A stretch of DNA of 30,966 nt. Source: Bacteroidetes bacterium UBA5697. Its GTDB lineage: Bacteria > Bacteroidota > Bacteroidia > B-17B0 > Aurantibacillaceae. The stretch is taken from contig DIHL01000052.1 of NCBI GenBank assembly GCA_002420145.1, forward strand, positions 1 through 30,966. The letters run 5' to 3'. Of the stretch, positions 8,452 through 15,082 are shown piece by piece. The notes below the pieces were generated by a model that did not search any database, had not been told where the DNA came from, and worked only from the letters and a program-made list of their open reading frames with translations. The translations under genes were made by a program, and so were the position numbers. Positions within the stretch are counted from its first letter, which is position 1. Every line of letters starts with the position of its first letter.

Positions 8452-9474
8452 ATGAAAAAAACACTTTCCATATTATTTATTTCATTCATTGCGTTTTCTT
8501 GTTCGGTTGATCCAGAGATAAAACCCATAATTACCGAGGATGAAATTAAAGAAGTAGTACCCGAGGGGTGGCCTACTCCGATATATAATTTTAGCAGTAA
8601 TCCCCTAACAGCTGATGGGTTTACTTTAGGGCGATTTTTATTTTACGATCCAATATTATCTTCAGATAATACTATTTCTTGCGGTTCTTGCCACCAGCAG
8701 TTTGCTGCGTTTGCTAATGTAGGACACGACATAAGTCATGGTGTTAATGGATTATTGGGAACCAGAAATACACCTGCTATTCAAAATGTAAATTGGTTAC
8801 CGGCTTTTATGCACGATGGTGGTATCAATCATATTGAAGTCATGCCTTTGGGACCTATTACTAATCCTGTAGAAATGAATGAAACAATGACAAATGTTGT
8901 TGCTAAATTATCTGCCAGCGGAAAGTATAAGCAATTATTTACCAAAGCCTATGGCGATGATATGGTAAACACTCAACGTATTTTTAAGGCAATAGCACAG
9001 TTTATGGGTACTATGTATTCATATAATAGTAAATACGATAAAGTAAAATCTGGAGATGAGAGTTTTACGGCTCAAGAACAATCTGGATATACCTTGTTTG
9101 TTCAAAGGTGCTCTTCATGTCACAAAGAACCTTTATTTAGCGATTATGATTACCGAAATAATGGTTTGGTGGCTTATGCTGATAGCGGAAGAGCTCATAT
9201 TACAGGAAATCCTTCGGATAGATATAAATTTAAAACACCTTCATTACGTAATATCGAAAAAACAGCACCATATATGCACGATGGTCGTTTTTATACGTTA
9301 GATCAATGTCTAAATCATTATGTTTCAGGTATTGTTTCTAGCTCTACTTTAGACCCATTATTAGTTGGTGGTATTAGTTTGTCAGCTCAAGATAAAAGCG
9401 ACCTTATTGCTTTTCTGAAAACGCTTACTGACACTAAATTTTTAACAGACCCACGTTATTCTGAAATTCATTAA
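8452..9474 (+). CDS. Diheme cytochrome c peroxidase / MauG-MbnH family lipoprotein
   Basis: A 340-residue exported protein with a lipoprotein-type leader (FIAFSC, cysteine 17). Two c-type heme sites are visible: CGSCH (77-81) and CSSCH (220-224). Family landmarks are FMHDGGINHIE, LGPITNPVEM (about 133-142) and TPSLRNIEKTAPYMHDGRF (262-280), whose Met275 sits where heme ligands occur in bacterial diheme peroxidases. The gene starts one base after the MbnP-like stop codon, so the two are almost certainly co-transcribed. MbnH-type tryptophan oxidation of the neighbour is favoured by context, but ordinary hydrogen-peroxide reduction cannot be excluded. Confidence 0.87.
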   Translation: MKKTLSILFISFIAFSCSVDPEIKPIITEDEIKEVVPEGWPTPIYNFSSNPLTADGFTLGRFLFYDPILSSDNTISCGSCHQQFAAFANVGHDISHGVNGLLGTRNTPAIQNVNWLPAFMHDGGINHIEVMPLGPITNPVEMNETMTNVVAKLSASGKYKQLFTKAYGDDMVNTQRIFKAIAQFMGTMYSYNSKYDKVKSGDESFTAQEQSGYTLFVQRCSSCHKEPLFSDYDYRNNGLVAYADSGRAHITGNPSDRYKFKTPSLRNIEKTAPYMHDGRFYTLDQCLNHYVSGIVSSSTLDPLLVGGISLSAQDKSDLIAFLKTLTDTKFLTDPRYSEIH

Positions 9475-9483
9475 TAGTAAAAA

Positions 9484-9861
9484 ATGAAAAGCTTATTTAA
9501 ACTTTTTTTAGTGTCTATTTTAGCTTTAGCAGTTGTTTCTTGTACCCAAAACAGAACTGGCGGAACTGCAACTTTAAAAGGCAAGGTTGTTCATCATGGG
9601 AAGGCTATTGCTAATGCCTATGTTTACGTTAAATTTAACACCTCAGAGTTTCCAGGAGATAATTATAACTCTTATGATACGTATGTTGAAGCTGATGCTA
9701 GCGGAAACTATTCAATCCCTTTTTATCAAGGAACTTACTATATTTTTGCTATGGGTAGAGATATGGATATAGCTTATCCTTATAAAGTTCAAGGAGGGCT
9801 CTCTATTTCTATCAGGAATAAAGAAAATTTAGAGAAAGATATCGCTGTAACCGAGGATTAA
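9484..9861 (+). CDS. Small lipoprotein with carboxypeptidase-regulatory-like fold
   Basis: A 125-residue protein with a clear lipoprotein leader (ILALAVVSC, cysteine 20). After a short linker, ATLKGKVVHHGKAIANAYVYVKF and VEADASGNYSIPFYQGTYYIFAMG form the pattern of a carboxypeptidase-regulatory-like beta-sandwich (one domain, about 28-120). It begins 9 bases after the diheme protein and ends the cluster. Its role is not known; it could be a periplasmic partner or surface-exposed adaptor for the MbnP/MbnH-like pair. The small size and single domain are unusual, as this fold is more often a module of large receptors. Confidence 0.7.
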   Translation: MKSLFKLFLVSILALAVVSCTQNRTGGTATLKGKVVHHGKAIANAYVYVKFNTSEFPGDNYNSYDTYVEADASGNYSIPFYQGTYYIFAMGRDMDIAYPYKVQGGLSISIRNKENLEKDIAVTED

Positions 9862-9919
9862 TTAACTTTTTAACGTTAAAAACCCTGCTTTTTTCTTTTT
9901 AATAGTAGATATTTTTATT

Positions 9920-9927
9920 TATCTTCG
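9920..9927 (+). promoter_or_regulatory. -7 promoter element TATCTTCG upstream of the TPR gene
   Basis: TATCTTCG is one base off TAnnTTTG, and it ends 23 bases before the ATG at 9951. The -33 region is only T-rich. It probably drives the TPR gene and, by read-through, ribH. Confidence 0.45.
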
Positions 9928-9950
9928 CAACTCAAAATTTTAAATGTATT

Positions 9951-10709
9951 ATGTCTGAAGAATTAGAGCAAATAGAACAAGTAGAAAGTAATATCGAATC
10001 AGAATCATCATCTAGTAAAAAATCAGCTGGAAAACAGTTAGATTTAGGAGGTTTAGAATTCTTTTACGAGAAAAACAAAAAGGCTATAACTTATGGTGGT
10101 GGTGCTATTTTAGCTATCGTTGCTATCTTCAGTTTCTATAAATTTTACTATTTACCAGGTCAACAAAAGGAAGCAAATAACGAAGCGTTTTTTGCTCAAA
10201 CCTATTTTGAAAAAGATAGTTTTTTAGTGGCTTTAAATGGTGGTTTAAATGTTCAAACTGCTGATGGTCCTAAAACAATGATGGGTTTTAAAGATATCGC
10301 AGAAAATTACAGTGGTACTAAAACTGGTAAATTAGCTAATTATTATGCTGGTATTTGTTTATTACGTACTGGTAAATTTGCAGAAGCAATCGAATACTTA
10401 GAGAAATTTGATGGGCACGATGAAATGTTAGCGCCTGTTGCCGTTGGTGCAATTGGAGATGCTAATATGGAATTAAATAATGTTGATGAGGCAATTAAAT
10501 TTTATTTAAAAGCTGCAGAAAAGTCAACTAATTCATTTACTACACCTTTATACTTAAAGAAAGCAGCGTTTGCTTATGAGCAAAAAGCTAATTACACGGA
10601 GGCTTTAGCAACCTATGAGCGTTTAAAAAATGAATACTCAAAAAGCACAGAGGCTCGTGAAGTTGATAAATACATTGCAAGAGTTAAAGCTTTAGGAAAT
10701 ATCCAATAA
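9951..10709 (+). CDS. Membrane-anchored tetratricopeptide-repeat protein
   Basis: A 252-residue protein. The first 30 residues are acidic and Ser/Glu-rich. A single transmembrane helix follows at about 43-66 (AITYGGGAILAIVAIFSFYKFYY), giving a cytoplasmic N-terminus and periplasmic bulk if typical. TPR-like helical hairpins cover about 100-250, with KLANYYAGICLLRTGKFAEAIEYLEKF, VGAIGDANMELNNVDEAIKFYLKAA and LKKAAFAYEQKANYTEALATYERLKNEY pairs recognisable. The arrangement resembles YfgM-type anchored TPR proteins. It precedes ribH in the same direction; I recall this order in other Bacteroidota. The function is not defined by the sequence. Confidence 0.8.
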   Translation: MSEELEQIEQVESNIESESSSSKKSAGKQLDLGGLEFFYEKNKKAITYGGGAILAIVAIFSFYKFYYLPGQQKEANNEAFFAQTYFEKDSFLVALNGGLNVQTADGPKTMMGFKDIAENYSGTKTGKLANYYAGICLLRTGKFAEAIEYLEKFDGHDEMLAPVAVGAIGDANMELNNVDEAIKFYLKAAEKSTNSFTTPLYLKKAAFAYEQKANYTEALATYERLKNEYSKSTEAREVDKYIARVKALGNIQ

Positions 10710-10730
10710 TTTTTAAAAACTAAATAATTA

Positions 10731-10755
10731 AAAAGGTGAATGGTATTCACCTTTT
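10731..10755 (+). terminator. Intrinsic terminator between the TPR gene and ribH
   Basis: AAAAGGTGAAT (10731-10741), loop GGT, and ATTCACCTTTT (10745-10755) form an 11-bp perfect stem followed by more T. It lies only 21 bases before the ribH start, leaving no room for a promoter in between. It must therefore be leaky, or act as an attenuator or processing site in the ribH leader. Confidence 0.75.
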
Positions 10756-10776
10756 TTTGTTTCAAATAATATTACA

Positions 10777-11292
10777 ATGGCTAGCGAATTAAAAAACCTT
10801 TCTACATTCGAAGGAACAGAAATACCAAACGCATCCGAAATGAAATTTGGAATTGTTTGGGCCGAATGGAATCATAAAACAACTCATGCATTAATGCAGG
10901 GGGCTTATGATACATTAATTAAACATGGAGCTAAGCCAGAAAATATTACAACTAAAACAGTTCCAGGTGCTTTTGAATTAACCTTAGGCGCTCAATATAT
11001 GGCCGAATTAAGTCAAGTGGATGCTGTGATTTGTATTGGTTGTGTAATCCAAGGTGATACTAAGCATTTTGATTTTATTTGCGATGCTGTGGCAAAAGGA
11101 ATTACTAATTTAAATATCAAATTTAATATGCCCTTTATATTTGGTGTTTTAACAGTCAATACTCAAGAACAAGCAGAGGATAGAACTGGTGGAAAACACG
11201 GTAATAAAGGTGATGAAGCTGCTGTTACAGCAATTAAGATGCTTGGCTTAAAAAACAGTTTCGAAGAGAATAAAGCTAAAATTGGTTTTTAG
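10777..11292 (+). CDS. ribH: 6,7-dimethyl-8-ribityllumazine synthase
   Basis: Penultimate riboflavin enzyme; condenses the ribityl-aminouracil with dihydroxybutanone phosphate. The 171 residues show the family motifs in order: FGIVWAEWNHKTT (about 24-36), VPGAFELTLGA (62-72), GCVIQGDTKHFDFI (88-101) with the catalytic His97, FGVLTVNTQEQAEDR (122-136) and the phosphate-binding TGGKHGNKG (137-145). The first 20 residues are a variable extension. It lies after the TPR gene and a hairpin, and its stop codon is one base from the stop of the convergent gene on the other strand. No FMN riboswitch-like leader is present. Confidence 0.96.
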   Translation: MASELKNLSTFEGTEIPNASEMKFGIVWAEWNHKTTHALMQGAYDTLIKHGAKPENITTKTVPGAFELTLGAQYMAELSQVDAVICIGCVIQGDTKHFDFICDAVAKGITNLNIKFNMPFIFGVLTVNTQEQAEDRTGGKHGNKGDEAAVTAIKMLGLKNSFEENKAKIGF

Positions 11293-11293
11293 T

Positions 11294-12157
11294 TTAAAAA
11301 CTAGCTCCAATCGTTGCAGTTAATTGTCCAGTATAAAAATGGTGATTAGCTTTCCCGTTCCCTTTTCCTAATACTAATACATTGGTGTAATCCGCATAAG
11401 AACCTTTTGCTACAAACTCAAATACACCATATTTTAAGAATTCAACTCTAAATCCAGTTTCTAAACCTACAATCCAACCTGCCATGTGCCATTTATTGTT
11501 TAATCTAGTTCCAAACATCGTCACATCTGTTCTTGGATAAACAAATCCAGCTCCTGGTTTTACAACATATCCTACATTAAATAATTTCGAGGGTTTGTAT
11601 AAATTCCAACGTTTAATAAAATTAAACATCCAAAAATTTGCGCCATCTGTATGTTCAAAATGTAATAAGGTTTTTGGGTCAAGAATCGTGTCTTGGTCAA
11701 CATAAGTACCATTTATTGTCCCTTTAATTCTTACTTTTTGATAATCATTAACAACGTATTTCGTATGGTCGTAATTAATTTCTACACCAAAATCTTTTTT
11801 ATTATTAAAGTAATACCCTACTCTCGCTACAAATTGTGGGATGGTAATATTAACCACATCTTTTATTTCATTAAAATCAGGTCTATCGCTTGCTTCTGCA
11901 TCATAAATAGTAAAATCATAATTATGGTATTTCCCCGTTGCAGGGTAATACGTATTTGAACGATCTTCAAAATGAATATCACTTTTGCTATACCATGCTC
12001 TGGTATATCCCCATAAAAAATAAAAATCTCCTTTTTTTAATTTTTGCCCAAACGTCAATTTAGGCGCAGGAGTATCTGTATTAGTAGTTACTGTTTCTGT
12101 CTGCGAAAATGCTAGAAGAGAAAAAAAAGATAATATGATAATAAAAAAAGATTTCAT
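11294..12157 (-). CDS. Outer-membrane beta-barrel protein, family unknown
   Basis: A 287-residue exported protein. The signal peptide (about 1-18, ending LLAFSQ) is followed by a TETVTTNTDTPAPK linker, then alternating strands rich in aromatic residues (FYFLWGYTRAWYS, FVARVGYYFN, VGYVVKPGAGFVYPR, FEFVAKGSYADYTNVL). It ends with LTATIGASF, a terminal Phe typical of outer-membrane barrels. No specific family was recognised. Its ATG overlaps the tsaE stop by one base (TAATG), so translation is coupled to tsaE. It faces ribH tail to tail with a one-base gap and no visible terminator. Confidence 0.75.
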   Translation of the reverse strand: MKSFFIIILSFFSLLAFSQTETVTTNTDTPAPKLTFGQKLKKGDFYFLWGYTRAWYSKSDIHFEDRSNTYYPATGKYHNYDFTIYDAEASDRPDFNEIKDVVNITIPQFVARVGYYFNNKKDFGVEINYDHTKYVVNDYQKVRIKGTINGTYVDQDTILDPKTLLHFEHTDGANFWMFNFIKRWNLYKPSKLFNVGYVVKPGAGFVYPRTDVTMFGTRLNNKWHMAGWIVGLETGFRVEFLKYGVFEFVAKGSYADYTNVLVLGKGNGKANHHFYTGQLTATIGASF

Positions 12158-12588
12158 TATGAGTTTTTAATAATTTCGGCGCGAAGATAGCGATTATTGT
12201 TTTCGGTATTAATGATAATTCTCAGGAAAGAATCCAAAAAAGGAATGGCAAGTTCGGGCCATTCAATAAATAGATAATTGTCAGAACTTAAATAGTCTTC
12301 AAAGCCAATTTCAAATAACTCATCTGATGATTTTAATCTATATAAATCAAAATGATAAATTTTAGTTTTAGTATTTGTATCATACTCATTTACAATAGAG
12401 TAAGTGGGACTACTCATAGTATCAGTTACTCCTAAATAATGACATAACGATTTAATAAAAGTAGTTTTTCCTGCTCCCATGGGCGCATCAAACAAAAATA
12501 CTTTTTCGCCTTGAGCAAACTCTATTAATTCTTTAGCGGTTTGCTGATGAAGTGATAAATCAGATATGTTAAGTGTTATTGTTTTCAT
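12157..12588 (-). CDS. tsaE: tRNA threonylcarbamoyladenosine biosynthesis ATPase TsaE
   Basis: A small cytoplasmic P-loop ATPase that works with TsaB, TsaC and TsaD to make t6A37 on ANN-decoding tRNAs. The 143-residue length is normal. A Walker A loop MGAGKTTF is at about 37-44. The family motifs SSPTYSIVNEY, YHFDLYRL and FIEWPE follow in order. Start and stop both overlap neighbours by one base (TAATG): the WG-repeat gene upstream and the barrel gene downstream. It is therefore embedded in a coupled three-gene unit with two envelope proteins, which do not share its function. Confidence 0.95.
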   Translation of the reverse strand: MKTITLNISDLSLHQQTAKELIEFAQGEKVFLFDAPMGAGKTTFIKSLCHYLGVTDTMSSPTYSIVNEYDTNTKTKIYHFDLYRLKSSDELFEIGFEDYLSSDNYLFIEWPELAIPFLDSFLRIIINTENNNRYLRAEIIKNS

Positions 12589-13526
12589 TAATATTCAATC
12601 ATTCGATAAAGATTTTGAAAGTACTCATCTTTATCTATTTTTTGACGTTTTTTAGTTAAGATATCAATTATAAACCAATTGTCTTTATTAATAACTAAAG
12701 CTTTATTTTTTTTTAAATAAACAAATAGATTTCCATCCATATCATAGCTATTATTAGTTACTGAATTTTCAATAACAAAAGATTCGTTTGGCTCATAGCG
12801 TTTTAAAACATGAATTGTTTTAGAGGAAAATTCAATATGATTTTTGTTTGAATAGATTAATTTACCTTTATAATTATACACATCATCATTTGATTTACTA
12901 TTGTAAACTGCGCTGCAACAATATATGGTACTATCTTCAGTATTTATTGCTACTGTATGGTATTTGCATTTTATGACCTCTAAACCTGTAGAATCTACTA
13001 ATCCTTTAGTTCTGATGATTTCTTTATTAAATTCAGCATATTTCTCAGTTTCAAAATATCCTTTAGCTTTTGATTCAGATATATTATCAAATCCACTAGA
13101 TATTTGCTTGCCTTTTTTGGAAACTAAATACAATTTATTTTGAAATAATATTTTAAAGTAGTTTGAAGAGTCTTGATAATTAAATTGCAATTCCTGTTGA
13201 TTTTCAAAAGTAAACATACTATCAGGAAAATTCTCAACTAATAGCTTTACTTTATTATTCTTAGAGTCAATAAAAAAGTAATCAAATACAATTTCTTCTT
13301 CTCCAGTTAATGGATTTACCTCTTTATTAAATTCATTTTTATTTGAAACTAATGCAATTTGATTTGTTTTATCGAATGAATAAGCTGTATCATATTCAGG
13401 AACAATAATAACTTTCTCTCCAATTTTATAGCCCCATTTTTTGTTTTCAGAAAAAGGCTGTATGAGTTGAGCTTTTAAAACAAAACTTATAAGTAAAAAG
13501 ATGAAAATATGATAGATAGATTTGAT
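12588..13526 (-). CDS. WG-repeat-like exported protein, probable ATC start
   Basis: Translation continues in frame well upstream of the first ATG (13217): an open stretch of about 110 codons reaches a TAA at 13551-13553. That stretch begins with a perfect signal peptide, KSIYHIFIFLLISFVLKAQ, directly preceded by ATC (13524-13526). It also contains a WG-type repeat (KKWGYKIGEKVIIVPEYDTA). A second copy is KGLVDSTGLEVIKCKYHTVA, with weaker ones around YNYKGKLIYS and YDMDGNLFVY. No ATG, GTG or TTG is available in frame in the 5' part. I infer a 312-residue periplasmic or surface protein with an ATC start; a damaged start codon is the alternative. Function unknown. Its stop overlaps the tsaE start (TAATG). 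Confidence 0.7.
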   Translation of the reverse strand: MKSIYHIFIFLLISFVLKAQLIQPFSENKKWGYKIGEKVIIVPEYDTAYSFDKTNQIALVSNKNEFNKEVNPLTGEEEIVFDYFFIDSKNNKVKLLVENFPDSMFTFENQQELQFNYQDSSNYFKILFQNKLYLVSKKGKQISSGFDNISESKAKGYFETEKYAEFNKEIIRTKGLVDSTGLEVIKCKYHTVAINTEDSTIYCCSAVYNSKSNDDVYNYKGKLIYSNKNHIEFSSKTIHVLKRYEPNESFVIENSVTNNSYDMDGNLFVYLKKNKALVINKDNWFIIDILTKKRQKIDKDEYFQNLYRMIEY

Positions 13527-13581
13527 GCTAAAACTATATTTAAATTGAAATTAAATATAATATTTTTAATCTTAGCTAGGT

Positions 13582-13992
13582 TTATTTATTTAAAACCACA
13601 CCCTTAAATCTAATTTTTTGAGAAGGTGTTTTTGCATTTGATACAATTTCTACAATTCTATCTTGCCTATCGTAAACAGATTTTGTGTCAAACTTTACCA
13701 CTATTTTTTCTGATTGACCTGGAGCAATAGGTTGTTTTGGAAATTCAACTGTAGTACAAGAACATTCTGCTTTAACTTCTGTAATGATAGCTGGTTGGTT
13801 ACCAGAATTAACAAATTCAAATTCTATGATTACAATCTCTCCTTTTTTCACAAATCCAAAGTTCTTTTTTAGGTCTTTAAATTTTAATTGGGGTTGAGAA
13901 AAAGCAGAGAAGCCGATAAAAACTAGGAATAAACAAAAAGCCCCTCTAAAAATAGAAGGGCTTTTCACTGATATATTTAAATTATTTTGCAT
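13582..13992 (-). CDS. DUF1573 protein 3 (third of a tandem triplet)
   Basis: A DUF1573 protein: a single Ig-like domain (LKFKDLKKNFGFVKKGEIVIIEFEF...GVV) with the conserved ECSCTTVEF and PIAPGQSEKIVVKFDT. The export leader ends GFSAFSQ. Three starts are possible. An ATG at 14028 is deep inside the upstream gene. An ATG at 13992 overlaps it by 11 bases and was used here. A GTG at 13968 gives a tidy leader beginning MKSPSIFRGAFC. Whichever is right, the leader codons contain an intrinsic terminator (13936-13965). It is the most diverged of the three copies, with CSC instead of CGC. Function unknown; a periplasmic or outer-membrane structural role is likely. Confidence 0.75.
   Translation of the reverse strand: MQNNLNISVKSPSIFRGAFCLFLVFIGFSAFSQPQLKFKDLKKNFGFVKKGEIVIIEFEFVNSGNQPAIITEVKAECSCTTVEFPKQPIAPGQSEKIVVKFDTKSVYDRQDRIVEIVSNAKTPSQKIRFKGVVLNK
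13936..13965 (-). terminator. Intrinsic terminator inside the leader of DUF1573 gene 3
   Basis: Read on the - strand, AAAAGCCCTTCT and AGAGGGGCTTTT form a 12-bp stem (one G-U pair) with loop ATTTTT, followed by TTTTTG. It starts 17 bases after the stop codon of DUF1573 gene 2, the normal place for that gene's terminator. Yet it encodes residues KSPSIFRGAF of gene 3. Confidence 0.8.
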
Positions 13993-14437
13993 CAACCGGA
14001 GCTGCTGGAGTTGCAGGAGCAGCTTCAACTACACCTTTAATTTTAACTACTTTGCTAGGCTCTTTTGCATTTGAAGTAATAGTTACATTTTTTTCAAATG
14101 GTCCAGGACGTTTTGTATCGTATTTTACTTTAATACTAGCAGATTTTCCTGGTAAAATTGGTTCTTGAGGCCAACCTGGTTTACCATCAATAGTTGTAGC
14201 TGTACAACCACATTGTCCTTGAACATTTGAAATTGTTAAAGGAGATTTTCCTGTGTTTTTGATTTTAAACTCACGAACGCCATTAGCGTCAAATTTAACC
14301 GTACCGAAGTCTACTACTTCTGTTTCAAATTTCATTTCTGGAGCATTTGGATCGATACTCGGAACCACTGAACCGCCTTCTTGAGCATTTGCTGCTAAAC
14401 CAAAGAATAATGCTACTGCTGCGAATAATTTTTTCAT
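13982..14437 (-). CDS. DUF1573 protein 2
   Basis: A 151-residue exported protein. The signal peptide MKKLFAAVALFFGLAANAQ is followed by a Gly/Pro-rich linker and one DUF1573 Ig-like domain (about 36-137). The domain carries QGQCGCTA (Cys76, Cys78), PILPGKSASIKVKYDTKRPGP and a closing VKIKGVV strand. A short Ala/Pro tail (EAAPATPAAP) ends the protein. It starts 22 bases after gene 1 and is followed by a strong hairpin, so genes 1 and 2 probably form the main transcript. The family is widespread in Bacteroidota and its function is not established. Confidence 0.88.
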   Translation of the reverse strand: MKKLFAAVALFFGLAANAQEGGSVVPSIDPNAPEMKFETEVVDFGTVKFDANGVREFKIKNTGKSPLTISNVQGQCGCTATTIDGKPGWPQEPILPGKSASIKVKYDTKRPGPFEKNVTITSNAKEPSKVVKIKGVVEAAPATPAAPVDAK

Positions 14438-14459
14438 GTTATGTCTATTTTAAATTTGA

Positions 14460-14960
14460 TTATTTTTTTTCTAATGGTGCACCTTGAGAAGGTTGATTTG
14501 TTGGAAAAGCCTCTTCTACTGGTTTTGCCGAAATATTACCTTTAATTTGTAATGTTTGAGTTCCTGTTTTAGAGTTTGATTGAACAGATACTGATTTACT
14601 AATAGGCCCGATTCTGTTTGAATCGTATTTTACTTTAATTTCTCCAGACTTACCAGGTAAAATTGGGTCTTTTGGACATTGAGGAACTGTACAACCACAA
14701 GAACCTTGGCACATTGTGATAATTAAAGGCTCTTTACCTACGTTTTTGAATTTAAAAACACACTCACCATTATCGCCTTGTTTAATTTCGCCGTAATCGT
14801 GGACCATTTTTTCAAATTTAATTTCCGCTTTACTAACAGGAGCTGTAGTAGCTGTTGTTGCTGCTCCGTGGTTATGACCATCGTTAGCACTATGTTCTTG
14901 AGCAAATGATACAAAGCTTAAAGAAGCTACAAATCCTAGGGTATAAATTAATTTTTTCAT
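14460..14960 (-). CDS. DUF1573 protein 1 with His-rich N-terminus
   Basis: A 166-residue exported protein, first gene of the tandem triplet. After the signal peptide (about 1-21, ending FVSFAQ) comes a short His-rich stretch EHSANDGHNHGAA that the other two copies lack. Then comes the DUF1573 domain with CQGSCGCTVPQC (cysteines 84, 88, 90, 95), PILPGKSGEIKVKYDSNRIGP and LQIKGNI. The four clustered cysteines plus histidines could bind a metal ion, which is inference. Its promoter must lie in the 122-bp gap shared with divergent valS. Confidence 0.88.
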   Translation of the reverse strand: MKKLIYTLGFVASLSFVSFAQEHSANDGHNHGAATTATTAPVSKAEIKFEKMVHDYGEIKQGDNGECVFKFKNVGKEPLIITMCQGSCGCTVPQCPKDPILPGKSGEIKVKYDSNRIGPISKSVSVQSNSKTGTQTLQIKGNISAKPVEEAFPTNQPSQGAPLEKK

Positions 14961-15044
14961 TGTTATAGTTTGTTTTTATTTTACGATTTAAAAATAATTC
15001 CAATATCGTGCCATAAAGATAGTATGCATATGGTTTAGTATGAT

Positions 15045-15052
15045 TATTTTTG
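15045..15052 (+). promoter_or_regulatory. -7 promoter element TATTTTTG for valS
   Basis: An exact TAnnTTTG match ending 30 bases before the valS ATG, in the divergent gap between valS and the DUF1573 genes. No good -33 TTTG is visible at the right distance. Confidence 0.45.
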
Positions 15053-15082
15053 CGAAATTTAACAAAATTTTTAATACTATAG

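Noticed and set aside
6084..9474. Defence island around the DEAD/DEAH helicase
   Set aside because: No nuclease, methyltransferase, recombinase or toxin-like neighbours; the flanking genes are secreted proteins and metal/heme lipoproteins.
10710..10776. FMN riboswitch in front of ribH
   Set aside because: Only 67 bases with one simple hairpin; an FMN riboswitch aptamer needs a longer, conserved multi-branched structure.
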